Assembly: GCA_902614125.1 (NCBI GenBank)
Contig: CACMJW010000001.1
Coordinates: 1 to 64,000 of the forward strand
DNA: 64,000 nucleotides
Direction of reading: 5' to 3'
DNA from: an uncultured Pelagibacteraceae bacterium
GTDB lineage: Bacteria; Pseudomonadota; Alphaproteobacteria; Pelagibacterales; Pelagibacteraceae
Part shown: positions 1 through 8,729 of the stretch, piece after piece
Layout of the letters: every line of letters begins with the position of its first letter
Position numbering within the stretch: the stretch's first letter is position 1
Made by a program: the position numbers and the translations under genes
The notes under the pieces: generated by a model
Database searches by the model: none
The model's input: the letters and a program-made list of their open reading frames with translations, nothing else
Told to the model about the DNA's origin: nothing

Positions 1-640
1 GCAAACTGAGAAAGAAATAATTACAGATACTCAAGATAAGAATGAAAATAAAGATGAAATCGAGGTTGATAATTTAACTAATTTAGATAAATCAAAAAAA
101 GAAAAAAAAACTGAAACAAATAAAATAGATCTAGAAAAATCTAAGGAAAAAATAGAAAAAAAAAATACAAAATCAAGCTCAAATAAAAATGATAATGATA
201 TATTTAATATTGTAAAAGATGTTGAGTACTTAACGGCGGATAAAAATGGTAATAAATATAAAATTCTAGCAACATCTGGTAGAACTAATCAGGACGATAA
301 AAATATCTTAGATCTTGATAATGTTAAGGGTGAGATTACCTCTGATGAAAGATCAACAATATACATAGTTTCTGACTTTGCTGAATATAATTCATCGACT
401 CTTGGTTCAAAATTTTACAAAAATGTGGTGATAAATTATGAAGATAAACAAATAACTTGTGAAAATTTTGATATAAATATGGATACAAATATTGCTATAG
501 CTTATAATAATGTTGTAGTAACTGATCCTAAATCAACTATGAAAGCAGGAAAAATAGCTTTAAATATAGAAACTAAAGAAATAGATATTAATCCTGAGAG
601 AAGTGAAAAAAGTAAAATACAAATAAATACTAAACAATAA
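1..640 (+). CDS. LptC-like lipopolysaccharide export protein, C-terminal part (5' end outside window)
   Basis: The frame is open from the left edge to TAA at 638-640, so the N terminus is missing. The last ~140 residues look like the periplasmic beta-jellyroll of LptC, which passes lipopolysaccharide from the inner-membrane LptBFG complex to LptA. Family-like stretches are YKILATSGR and a following NVKGEI, then a region ending NIETKEIDI. Before this lies a low-complexity stretch of about 65 residues rich in Lys, Glu, Asp and Asn, which is unusual for LptC. The stop overlaps the lptB start by one base (TAATG), which supports the assignment. No separate lptA lies between the two, so an LptA-like or fused identity cannot be excluded. 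Confidence 0.6.
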   Translation, partial: QTEKEIITDTQDKNENKDEIEVDNLTNLDKSKKEKKTETNKIDLEKSKEKIEKKNTKSSSNKNDNDIFNIVKDVEYLTADKNGNKYKILATSGRTNQDDKNILDLDNVKGEITSDERSTIYIVSDFAEYNSSTLGSKFYKNVVINYEDKQITCENFDINMDTNIAIAYNNVVVTDPKSTMKAGKIALNIETKEIDINPERSEKSKIQINTKQ

Positions 641-1416
641 TGGCAATTATAAAAAAATTTAGAATTAAAAGCTTTAAAGAACAGGAAACACTTGTTGAGT
701 TAAATAAAGTCTCGATGTTTTACAACAAATTACAAATATTAAATGATCTTAATCTAAAGATTAATAGAAACGAGGTATTGGGAATGCTTGGTCCAAATGG
801 CGTTGGGAAATCTACAATTTTTCACATAATTACAGGATTGAAAGATCCTAGCTATGGAAAAGTGTTAATAAATAATGTTGATTGTACAAACATCCCAATT
901 TACGAAAGAGCAACAAGATTTAAACTTGGATATGTTCCACAATATGGTGGCTTTATTCAAGATTTAACTTTACATGAAAATTTAAAACTTGTTGCTGAAA
1001 TTCATGTTAAAGAAAAAGATCTTAGACAAACAAAAATTGAGAAAATTGTTTCTCAGTTTGAGTTTGATTCACTTTTAAAAATTAAAGCAAAACATCTGTC
1101 AGGAGGTCAAAAGAAAAAATTAGTCATTGCAATGGCTTTAATAAATGATCCAAATATTTTATTACTAGATGAACCATTTGCAGCTTTAGATATATTGACG
1201 ATTAAGATGCTGCAAGAGATAATTGTAAATTTACAATCAATGGAGAGAATTACAGTAGTTGTGTGTGATCACCAGGCAAGAGATCTTTTAAGCTGTGTTG
1301 ATAGAGCAATAGTATTATCGAATGGAAAAATTATTGCATCTGGGAGTCCTAATGAAATAATCAATGATAAAAATGCAAGATTAGCTTATTTTGGTGATGA
1401 ATTTAAAATAAATTAA
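640..1416 (+). CDS. lptB: Lipopolysaccharide export ABC transporter ATP-binding protein LptB
   Basis: 258 residues. This is the cytoplasmic ATPase that drives LptFG extraction of lipopolysaccharide from the inner membrane. Walker A is GPNGVGKST (residues 51-59), the ABC signature is LSGGQ (153-157), Walker B is ILLLDEP (173-179), and the H-loop region reads VVVCDHQARD. The conserved C-terminal end (VLSNGKIIASG) is typical of LptB rather than of import ATPases. The ATG overlaps the stop of the LptC-like gene. In many alphaproteobacteria rpoN and hpf follow lptB; here aroA follows after 7 bases. Confidence 0.93.
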   Translation: MAIIKKFRIKSFKEQETLVELNKVSMFYNKLQILNDLNLKINRNEVLGMLGPNGVGKSTIFHIITGLKDPSYGKVLINNVDCTNIPIYERATRFKLGYVPQYGGFIQDLTLHENLKLVAEIHVKEKDLRQTKIEKIVSQFEFDSLLKIKAKHLSGGQKKKLVIAMALINDPNILLLDEPFAALDILTIKMLQEIIVNLQSMERITVVVCDHQARDLLSCVDRAIVLSNGKIIASGSPNEIINDKNARLAYFGDEFKIN

Positions 1417-1423
1417 TTCATAA

Positions 1424-2749
1424 ATGCCAAACCAAATAAAAATTTTTAACAAAATTAAATCATATAATAAAGTTATAGAAGTATCATCAGACAAAAGTCT
1501 ATCTATAAGGGTAATTTTATTAGCAAGCCAAGCTATTGGAGTCTCTACAATATCAAATTTATTGGAGTCTGAGGACGTGTTAAATTCAATTAGATGCATA
1601 AAAAAACTTGGTATCAAATGCAAGAAAATAAAAAATAAATATAAAATTCTTGGATATGGTTTAAACAGCTTTGATATAAAAAAAAAAATAACAATATATG
1701 CAGGAAACTCGGGAACACTTGCGAGGTTGATACTGGGTTTATTGGTTAAATCAGAAAAAACTGTAAAAATTATTGGAGATAAAAGTCTTTCAAAAAGGGA
1801 CTTTTCGAGAGTTACAGATCCACTAAAAAAATTTGGAACAAATATAAAATCACAAACAAGCTCTTTACCAATTGAAATATTAGGTACTAACTTTTTAAGA
1901 CCAATAAAATATTTTGAAACAAGAGGAAGCGCGCAATGTAAAAGTACTGTAATGCTCGCAGCCTTAAACACTCCTGGAACAACAATTATTAAAGCAAAAA
2001 AATCAAGAAATCATACTGAACTTTTATTTAAATATTTAAAATTACCTATTAAAATAAAATCAAATAAGGATTTTGATTTTATAGAAATTACTGGACTAAA
2101 ACAGTTTGATGCATTTAATTATGTTGTACCGGGAGATATTAGCTCATGTGCTTTTTTTATAGTTTTAACAGCTCTTTCAAAGAATTCAAAAATTAGAATT
2201 AAAAACGTTAATGTAAATAAAAGCAGAATAGGAATAATCACAATTTTAAAAAAAATGAATTGCAAAATTAGTTTAAAAAATAAAAAAATTTATAAAGGTG
2301 AAGAAACATCTGACATTGTTGTTAAAAGTTCAAAAAATATAAAAGGTATCAATTGTCCTTCGTATTTAAATAGTGCAGCAATAGATGAGTTCTTAGTAAT
2401 TTTTTTAATTGCAGCAAAAGCTAAGGGTATTTCTAGTTTTAAAAATTTGGGTGAGTTGAACAAAAAAGAAAGTCCAAGATTAGATATTGCTACTAGTTTT
2501 CTTAAGAATATTGGGGTTAGAGTTGAGAGAAAAAAGGATGATATTAAAATTTTTGGAAATCCTAATCTTGAGCTAAATAAGAATATTCACATTAAAAATT
2601 ATTTAAAAGATCATAGAGTTTTTATGATGTCTTGTATCGCTGCATTATCCTTTGGTGGCAAATGGAAAATAAATGACAAAGACTCAATTAATACATCATT
2701 TCCAATATTTCTTAAAATTTTAAAAAAATTGGGAGCAAGAATAAATTGA
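1424..2749 (+). CDS. aroA: 3-phosphoshikimate 1-carboxyvinyltransferase (EPSP synthase)
   Basis: 441 residues, normal length. It joins shikimate-3-phosphate and PEP in the sixth step of chorismate synthesis, in the cytoplasm. Family motifs are DKSLSIR near the N terminus (usually DKSISHR), GNSGTLARL for the usual GNSGT loop, and GDKSLSKRDFSRVTDPL matching the conserved GDxSLxxRPM block. The end includes KDHRVFMMSCIAA. The ATG is 7 bases after lptB, and the stop overlaps the TTG start of cmk (TTGA). The order aroA-cmk-rpsA is widely conserved in Alphaproteobacteria. The sequence is divergent but keeps the expected architecture. Confidence 0.93.
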   Translation: MPNQIKIFNKIKSYNKVIEVSSDKSLSIRVILLASQAIGVSTISNLLESEDVLNSIRCIKKLGIKCKKIKNKYKILGYGLNSFDIKKKITIYAGNSGTLARLILGLLVKSEKTVKIIGDKSLSKRDFSRVTDPLKKFGTNIKSQTSSLPIEILGTNFLRPIKYFETRGSAQCKSTVMLAALNTPGTTIIKAKKSRNHTELLFKYLKLPIKIKSNKDFDFIEITGLKQFDAFNYVVPGDISSCAFFIVLTALSKNSKIRIKNVNVNKSRIGIITILKKMNCKISLKNKKIYKGEETSDIVVKSSKNIKGINCPSYLNSAAIDEFLVIFLIAAKAKGISSFKNLGELNKKESPRLDIATSFLKNIGVRVERKKDDIKIFGNPNLELNKNIHIKNYLKDHRVFMMSCIAALSFGGKWKINDKDSINTSFPIFLKILKKLGARIN

Positions 2750-3411
2750 GAAATCTTGGTAGAAATATTGAATTTAAAATTGCAGCTGATGGAGGTAGTG
2801 CTTCTGGTAAGACGACAGGTGGAAAATTAATTGCAAAAAAATTACAAATGAAATTCCTTTCCAGCGGTAATCTATATAGATTTTGTGCACTTAAAATCCT
2901 AGATAATAAAAATAAATATGATGTAAGGTATATAAATAAAATCGCTAATTCCATTACTTTAAAAAAATTACGTAATAAAAAACTTTATAACCCTGAAGTT
3001 ACAAGATTATCTTCAATTATTGCAAAAAAATCCTATGTTAGGAAAGCTCTACGAAATTTTCAAAAAAATTTTATTAAAAAATCTAGATTAGTTGTTATTG
3101 AAGGACGAGATATAGGCTCAAAAATAATGCCAACCGCAGACCTAAAACTTTTCTTTACCTGTTCTACAAAAGAAAAAGCAAAAAGAAGACTTAAAGAGTT
3201 TCAAAGTCTGGATAAAAAGATAACTTTAAAACAAGTCGAAAAAGCCCTGATTCAAAGGGATAATGAGGACACTAAAAGAAAAATAAGTCCCTTGATTATG
3301 ACCAAAAATGCTGTATTAGTCGACACCACTAAATTAACAATAAAGCAAATGGAGGCAAAACTTATTAATTTAGTAAAGAATTCTATTAAAAAAAAATATG
3401 GAAATTTATAA
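2746..3411 (+). CDS. cmk: Cytidylate kinase
   Basis: 221 residues. It phosphorylates CMP and dCMP to the diphosphates. The P-loop is DGGSASGKTT (family DGPxGSGKS/T), followed by FLSSGNLYRF, which corresponds to the YLDTGAMYR motif of Cmk. IEGRDIGSKIMPTADLKLF matches the conserved VxGRDxGTVVFPxAxxKxF block. The start is TTG at 2746, inside the aroA stop; no ATG lies between it and the P-loop. The 3' end overlaps rpsA by 14 bases. Confidence 0.92.
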   Translation: MRNLGRNIEFKIAADGGSASGKTTGGKLIAKKLQMKFLSSGNLYRFCALKILDNKNKYDVRYINKIANSITLKKLRNKKLYNPEVTRLSSIIAKKSYVRKALRNFQKNFIKKSRLVVIEGRDIGSKIMPTADLKLFFTCSTKEKAKRRLKEFQSLDKKITLKQVEKALIQRDNEDTKRKISPLIMTKNAVLVDTTKLTIKQMEAKLINLVKNSIKKKYGNL

Positions 3412-5128
3412 AGATCTAAATTCACCAGCCACTAAACAATTTGAAAAATTATTAAACAGTCAATTATCAAAAAACAAAATTGAAGAGGGTAAGATCATTG
3501 AGGGAAAAATTACCAAAATTACTGATAAATATATATTTTTATTTATACCTGGACTTAAAAGTGAACCTGTTATTGATATCAATGAAATGAAAATGATTGG
3601 CATGCAAGATAAAGTTGTGGAAGGTGCAACAATATCTGTTCTTCTTGAAAAGATTGAGGACAAAAATGGTGACGTATTAGTTTCAGCACAGAAAGCTCAA
3701 AAAATAAAAGGTTGGTATGAGTTAGAAAAGGCTTATGAAGATAATGAAGCAATTAATGGGAAAATTACATCTAAATGTAAAGGTGGTGTTATAGTCGAAC
3801 ATTTAGAGACAGGATCATTAATGTTTTGTCCTGGATCACAAATTTCTGACAAACCAATGAAAAATATCGATCATTTAATCGGTGTAGAACAAAAATTTGC
3901 AATTATTAAATTAGATAAAATTAGAGGAAATGCATGTGTATCAAGAAGGCAAATTGTGTCTTCCCATAAAAAAGAGGACAAAGCTAAAATAATAGAAAAA
4001 TTTAAAGTAGGTGATATCATTAAAGATGCAATAGTAAAAGGATACTCATCTTTTGGATGTTTTTTTGAGGTTAACAACGAAATTGATGTATTAGTTCATC
4101 TTCAGGAAATTTCATATTCCAGAGTAAATCATCCTGATGAGATATTTAATATTGGCGAAAAACACGATTTGAAAGTAATTTCGATTGATATGGATAAACT
4201 TCAGATCGGTTGCTCTATTAAACAATTATCCCCAGATCCTTTTGAACATATTTCAAATTATGAAATTGGAAAACCATATAAAGTTAAAGTTGTTAAAATC
4301 ACAGATTATGGTTGTTTTTGTGAACTAGAACCAGGTTTAAGCACATTGTTACATAGTAGTGAAATTAGTTGGACAAAGAAAAATATACTGCCAAAAAAAC
4401 TTTTTAAAGTCGGTGATATGATCCAATGTATAATCACAGATATAGACAAAGACAAAAGAAGAGTTGCAATTTCACATAGGTTAACTACCGAAAATCCATA
4501 TACTACTCTAGAAAATAAATACCCTGTTGGCTCAGATATCGAGGGAATTGTAATGAGTGCAAATGAGTATGCTTTATATGTGAAACTTGGTGATTTCGAT
4601 ATTGATGGTTTCTTACATTCAAATGACCTCTCTTATTCTGGAAAACCTGAGGATGAATTAAAAAAACATAAAAAAGGGGATAAGCTAAAAGTTAAAGTTT
4701 TAGAAATAAAAAAAGAGGATCAAAAAGTTAGAGTCGGATTGAAACAGTTAGAGAAAGACCCATTTGATTTCTTTAAAGAAAAGAAAGTTAATGATATCAT
4801 AACTGTTAAAGTTGTATCATCCGATAACAAAGGTTTAATAGTTAAACCAGAAGGATGTGATTTAGAATTCCTAATAAAAAAATCTCAAATTGCAGTTAAC
4901 GCAGCAGATGCCCGGCCTTCGCGTTTTGTAGGTCAAGAGCGAATAGACTCGGCTATTTCGGAAATAAATTTTGAAAAAAGAAAAGTAAGCTTAAGTATTA
5001 AATTACTTGAAGAGCTTCAAAACAAAGAAGCAGTTGACAAATTCAGTTCACCCCTTTCAGGAAAAAACCTTCCATTTTCATCGCTTTCTGAGAAATTAGA
5101 TGATAAAAAGAAAAAGAAAACTGAATAA
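3398..5128 (+). CDS. rpsA: 30S ribosomal protein S1
   Basis: 576 residues, the usual size for proteobacterial S1. It binds mRNA leaders and helps them dock on the 30S subunit. Six successive S1 (OB-fold) repeats can be followed, starting near residues 30, 115, 200, 285, 372 and 459. Each has the pattern G-x-I/V-x-K-I-T-D-x-G-x-F followed by an LHxSE-like segment, clearest in TDYGCFCELEPGLSTLLH. The tail is short and Lys-rich. The ATG lies inside the cmk end (14-base overlap), and ihfB follows after 8 bases. Confidence 0.96.
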   Translation: MEIYKDLNSPATKQFEKLLNSQLSKNKIEEGKIIEGKITKITDKYIFLFIPGLKSEPVIDINEMKMIGMQDKVVEGATISVLLEKIEDKNGDVLVSAQKAQKIKGWYELEKAYEDNEAINGKITSKCKGGVIVEHLETGSLMFCPGSQISDKPMKNIDHLIGVEQKFAIIKLDKIRGNACVSRRQIVSSHKKEDKAKIIEKFKVGDIIKDAIVKGYSSFGCFFEVNNEIDVLVHLQEISYSRVNHPDEIFNIGEKHDLKVISIDMDKLQIGCSIKQLSPDPFEHISNYEIGKPYKVKVVKITDYGCFCELEPGLSTLLHSSEISWTKKNILPKKLFKVGDMIQCIITDIDKDKRRVAISHRLTTENPYTTLENKYPVGSDIEGIVMSANEYALYVKLGDFDIDGFLHSNDLSYSGKPEDELKKHKKGDKLKVKVLEIKKEDQKVRVGLKQLEKDPFDFFKEKKVNDIITVKVVSSDNKGLIVKPEGCDLEFLIKKSQIAVNAADARPSRFVGQERIDSAISEINFEKRKVSLSIKLLEELQNKEAVDKFSSPLSGKNLPFSSLSEKLDDKKKKKTE

Positions 5129-5136
5129 AAACTAAA

Positions 5137-5427
5137 TTGTCAGTAGTAAAATCAGACTTAATTAAAGAACTCTCAGATAATTATCCAGGAATGCTTCGTC
5201 GAGATTTATCAAAATTAATAGATATAATTCTTTACGAAATACAAAATTCATTAAAGCGTGGAGAAAGGGTTGAATTAAGAGATATTTTTACTTTAGATCC
5301 TAAGATTCAAAAAGAGAGCATAAGGCGAAATCCAAAAACTGGTGAAAAAGTATTCGTTAATGAAAAAAAGAGTATTTTGTTTAAAATGTCAAAAGAATGG
5401 GCCAACAAAATTAATGAAAAAGAATAA
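5137..5427 (+). CDS. ihfB: Integration host factor subunit beta (HU/IHF family)
   Basis: 96 residues. It is one half of the DNA-bending IHF heterodimer. The fold is clear: N-terminal helices, then GERVELRDIFTLDP and the beta-arm signature RRNPKTGEKV, whose RNPxTG turn intercalates into DNA. The start is TTG at 5137, 8 bases after rpsA, matching the family N terminus (SDLIKELSDNYPGML). It sits right behind rpsA, the usual place for ihfB (himD). The 3' end overlaps pyrF by 14 bases. Confidence 0.92.
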   Translation: MSVVKSDLIKELSDNYPGMLRRDLSKLIDIILYEIQNSLKRGERVELRDIFTLDPKIQKESIRRNPKTGEKVFVNEKKSILFKMSKEWANKINEKE

Positions 5428-6085
5428 GATATTCGTTGCTTGCGACACTACAAATATTAAAAAGATTAAAGAAATAATTAATAAAACTCAAATTTCTAAT
5501 TTAAAAGTTGGATATAAATTTGGTCTTGAGTTTTTAAATTCAAAAAACGGAAGAACTTTTGTTTCAAAAATAAAAAATAAAACTGTTTTTGCTGACCTAA
5601 AACTCCATGACATACCGAATACCTGCGCATCTACAATTAAAGCAATAAAAGATTTAAAAGTGGATTATTTAACAATGCATATAAGTTCTGGTTTAGATGC
5701 TCTTAGAGCTGCCAAAAAAGTATCAGGGAAAATTAAATTAATTGGTGTAACAATTTTAACTTCATTAGATAATAAAGCTTTGAAAGAAATTGGATTTAGT
5801 AAAGATCTAAAAAAAGTAGTTCTTTACAAAGCGAGATTAGCAAGTAAAGCTAAACTTGATGCAATAGTGTGTAGTGCCCAAGAAGTAAGAATAGTTAAAA
5901 AAGTATTTAAAAAAGAAATAATAACTCCTGGGATAAGATTTAGTTCAAATACAAATGATCAAAAAAGAACTTTAACTCCAAAACAAGCATTTAAAGATGG
6001 GAGTGATTGGCTAGTTATAGGAAGACCCATTACAAAAGGAAATATTAGAAAAAATATCCAAACATTAATAAAACACTTAAATTAA
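5414..6085 (+). CDS. pyrF: Orotidine 5'-phosphate decarboxylase
   Basis: 223 residues from the ATG at 5414. It decarboxylates OMP to UMP, the last step of de novo pyrimidine synthesis. The signature FADLKLHDIPNT contains the catalytic Asp-Lys pair (DxKxxD), and KVGYKFGLEFL and VTPGIR-like TPGIRF are also family blocks. A longer reading from 5342 would add 24 residues lying wholly inside ihfB; the shorter start gives the expected family N terminus (IFVACDTTN). It is co-directional with and overlaps ihfB by 14 bases. Confidence 0.93.
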   Translation: MKKNKIFVACDTTNIKKIKEIINKTQISNLKVGYKFGLEFLNSKNGRTFVSKIKNKTVFADLKLHDIPNTCASTIKAIKDLKVDYLTMHISSGLDALRAAKKVSGKIKLIGVTILTSLDNKALKEIGFSKDLKKVVLYKARLASKAKLDAIVCSAQEVRIVKKVFKKEIITPGIRFSSNTNDQKRTLTPKQAFKDGSDWLVIGRPITKGNIRKNIQTLIKHLN

Positions 6086-6086
6086 A

Positions 6087-6710
6087 ATGGATGCAAAGAT
6101 TTGTGGTGTCAAAGATCCAAAAACCTTAGACTACATAATTAATCATAATTACCCCCCAAAGTTTATTGGGTTTATTGCTAATTATCCAAAATCAAAAAGG
6201 TATTTAGAATTTAACAAACTCAAAAATATTTTAAATGTTGATAAAAAAAATATCAATTTTGTTTGTGTGTTAGTCGATCCTGATAATGAATTGCTTGAAA
6301 AAATAAATAAGTTAAGTTTTGATTATCTCCAACTCTATAAAGTTTCACCAAATAGGACAAAAAAAATAAAAGAAACATATAACATAAAAATAATAACTGC
6401 TCTTACAATCGAAGATATAAATGATGTTTTAATTTATAAACAATATGAGAAAATTTCAGATATAATTTTATTTGATAGTAAAGGTTATGAAAAATCTGTT
6501 GGCTTTAATCATGAACTGCTAAATGAGGTGCCCAAATCAATAAATAAAATGTTAGCTGGCAACATTAAGTATAATGATAAGCTTGATAAATATATTAAAA
6601 TAACAGATATTATTGATATTTCAGGAAGCTTGGAAACCTCTGGAGAAAAAGATATTTCTAAAATAAACATTTTTTTAAATAATATAAAAAAATTAAATAA
6701 TGAAACTTAA
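6087..6710 (+). CDS. trpF: Phosphoribosylanthranilate isomerase (divergent)
   Basis: 207 residues. It isomerises phosphoribosylanthranilate in tryptophan synthesis. The N-terminal KICGVKD carries the catalytic Cys (family KICGxT/xR), FIGFI and LVDP follow the TIM-barrel pattern, and ILFDSKG keeps the catalytic Asp. Several usual motifs are degraded: VQLHG is DYLQLYK, the GGTGxxFDW loop reads YEKSVGFNHE, and the phosphate site reads LAGNIKYND. Position directly before trpB and trpA supports the call. The 3' end overlaps trpB by 11 bases. Confidence 0.85.
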   Translation: MDAKICGVKDPKTLDYIINHNYPPKFIGFIANYPKSKRYLEFNKLKNILNVDKKNINFVCVLVDPDNELLEKINKLSFDYLQLYKVSPNRTKKIKETYNIKIITALTIEDINDVLIYKQYEKISDIILFDSKGYEKSVGFNHELLNEVPKSINKMLAGNIKYNDKLDKYIKITDIIDISGSLETSGEKDISKINIFLNNIKKLNNET

Positions 6711-7932
6711 AAAAAAAATTCCGCTTATTGATCAACATGATAAATTTGGTTTCTGGGGCGGTAAATTTGGCGGAAGTTATATCCCTGAAACATTAAAAAA
6801 ACCTATAGATGATCTTACAAAAGAATTCTCTAAATTAAGAAACAATAAAAGCTTTATAAAAAAAAGGGACTTTTATTTCAATAATTACATTGGTGCACCT
6901 ACTCGTTTTATTAAATTAGAAAATCTTTCTAAGCATTTAGGTGGTGCTCAAATTTGGGCTAAAGTAGTTTCTGACGCAAATGGTGGTGCTCACAAAATAT
7001 ATAATGCTACTGTTCATGCTTTGCTTTGTAAAAATATGGGAAAAAAATACATTGTTGGTGATACTGGAGCAGGATACGCGGGCAAGATGTTAAGCATGGC
7101 AGCAAAAAAGTTTGGACTTAAATGTAAAATATTTATGGGGGCTAAAGACATTAAACGTCAAAAGCCAAATTGTGATGCCATGAAAAAAAATGGTGCTGAG
7201 ATTGTTCCAGTTACAACTGGAAGTCAAACTTTAGTGGATGCAGTTAGTGAATGCATGAGATACTGGGTATCGAATTGTGATACTACTCATATGTGTGTAG
7301 GTTCTACAGTTGGTCCAAATATATTTGTTAAAATTTGTGGCTGGAGCACAGCACAAATTTCAAGAGAATTAAAAAGACAAATAAAAACTCAATTTAAAAA
7401 AATTCCAAAAAAAATTAAATTGATTAATTGTGTTGGTGGCGGGAGTTCAGCTTATGGCTTCTGGAGCGAATTTGTCGATTTTCCAAAGTCACAAATTGAA
7501 TTAATAGGGGTTGAAGCAGGAGGTCCAAAAAACTCAAAATTACATGCCGCCCCATTAAGCAGAGGTGCAAAATTAGGTGTGCTGCATGGAGCAGCTTCAT
7601 ACGTTTGTCAAAATAATGAAGGACAAATAAATGAGACTGAATCGATAAGTGCTGGATTGGATTATCCTGGGGTAAGTCCAATACATTGTTTTCTAAAAGA
7701 TACAAAAAGAGCAAGATACACATATGCAACAGATGAAGATGCATTGAATGCTTATAAACTTGTAACAAAATTCGAAAAACTTAATCCAAGTTTAGAACCC
7801 AGTCATGCATTTGCTGAGGCAATTAGAATTTGCCCGATGTTAAATAAAGATACAGTCATAATTGTAAATTCATGTGGGGACGCCAAGAAAGATAGAGATA
7901 TTTTAAAAAGAAGATTAGGCAAAAGAATATGA
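6700..7932 (+). CDS. trpB: Tryptophan synthase beta chain (highly divergent)
   Basis: 410 residues, normal length. It makes tryptophan from indole and serine with PLP. The PLP lysine is K99 in GGAHKIYNA, the phosphate loop reads VGGGSSAYG, and SAGLDYPGV is the typical TrpB block. Several near-invariant positions differ. The catalytic glutamate of ETGAGQHG is replaced by Asp (D121 in DTGAGYAG), LKREDLNHTGAHK reads KVVSDANGGAHK, GPHPFP reads GPNIFV, and the C-terminal SGRGDKD reads SCGDAKKD. Position between trpF and trpA makes the TrpB role likely. Confidence 0.85.
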   Translation: MKLKKKIPLIDQHDKFGFWGGKFGGSYIPETLKKPIDDLTKEFSKLRNNKSFIKKRDFYFNNYIGAPTRFIKLENLSKHLGGAQIWAKVVSDANGGAHKIYNATVHALLCKNMGKKYIVGDTGAGYAGKMLSMAAKKFGLKCKIFMGAKDIKRQKPNCDAMKKNGAEIVPVTTGSQTLVDAVSECMRYWVSNCDTTHMCVGSTVGPNIFVKICGWSTAQISRELKRQIKTQFKKIPKKIKLINCVGGGSSAYGFWSEFVDFPKSQIELIGVEAGGPKNSKLHAAPLSRGAKLGVLHGAASYVCQNNEGQINETESISAGLDYPGVSPIHCFLKDTKRARYTYATDEDALNAYKLVTKFEKLNPSLEPSHAFAEAIRICPMLNKDTVIIVNSCGDAKKDRDILKRRLGKRI

Positions 7933-8729
7933 TTAACCCAATTAACTTAGCGTTTAAAAATGCAAAAGAAAAAAAAAGACCAGCTTTATTAACCTATACA
8001 GTAGCAGGCGATAACACTAAAAAGAAATCTTTAGAAATATTAAAATCAATTTCTAAGGATGTTGATATTTGTGAAGTCGGATTTCCTCACAACACACCCA
8101 TAGCTGATGGAGGTCAAATTCAGACAAGTGCATATAGAGCACTGAAAAATGGATTAAAAATTTCCGATGTATTTCAAATAGTTAGAGACTTTAGAAAATC
8201 AAAAAATTCAAAACCAGTAATATTAATGGGTTATTACAATATGATTTATCAATATGGGGAAAATAATTTTATAAAAAAATGTAAAAGTTCTGGAGTAAAT
8301 GGATTAATTGTTGTTGATTTACCTTGGCCAGAAAATAAAGAATTTGCAAAAAAGTGTAAAGCAAAAACTATTAGCTTTGTACAATTACTATCTCCTACTA
8401 CATCTAAAGAAAGACTAAAAAATATAATAAAAGATTCTCATGATATGATTTACTATATAAGTATGTTATCAACTACAGGTGGGAAGCTTAAAGTATCTCC
8501 AAAACAAATTTTAAATAATTATAATAAAATAAAAAAAATTGATCCAAAAAAGAATTGTGTAATTGGCTTTGGAATAACCGAAAAAACTATTGCAAAGTTA
8601 AGATCTGCTGACGGATTGGTAGTTGGAAGTGCTATTTGCAATGAAATAACAAGGAGTTTAAACAATAGACAAAATCCTGTCACAAATGTAAGTAAATTGG
8701 TGGCTAAATTAAGAAATAAAATTTCATGA
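7929..8729 (+). CDS. trpA: Tryptophan synthase alpha chain (divergent)
   Basis: 266 residues. It cleaves indole-3-glycerol phosphate to indole, which is channelled to TrpB. The two catalytic acids sit at the canonical numbers: E49 in ICEVGFP and D60 in IADGGQIQ. The usual PFSDPxADG loop reads PHNTPIADG, and the phosphate-binding YYVSxxGVTG reads YYISMLSTTGG. So the catalytic acids are kept but the loops have drifted, in parallel with the partner TrpB. The ATG overlaps the trpB stop by 4 bases (ATGA). Confidence 0.88.
   Translation: MINPINLAFKNAKEKKRPALLTYTVAGDNTKKKSLEILKSISKDVDICEVGFPHNTPIADGGQIQTSAYRALKNGLKISDVFQIVRDFRKSKNSKPVILMGYYNMIYQYGENNFIKKCKSSGVNGLIVVDLPWPENKEFAKKCKAKTISFVQLLSPTTSKERLKNIIKDSHDMIYYISMLSTTGGKLKVSPKQILNNYNKIKKIDPKKNCVIGFGITEKTIAKLRSADGLVVGSAICNEITRSLNNRQNPVTNVSKLVAKLRNKIS

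Noticed and set aside
1381-1971. 196-residue minus-strand open frame opposite aroA
   Set aside because: Antisense shadow of aroA in an AT-rich gene; no conserved motif or ribosome site.
5342-5413. Longer start for pyrF
   Set aside because: These 24 codons lie inside ihfB and do not match PyrF; ATG at 5414 does.
7424-7768. 114-residue minus-strand open frame opposite trpB
   Set aside because: It is His/Leu-rich antisense shadow sequence with no family pattern; trpB on the other strand is clearly coding.
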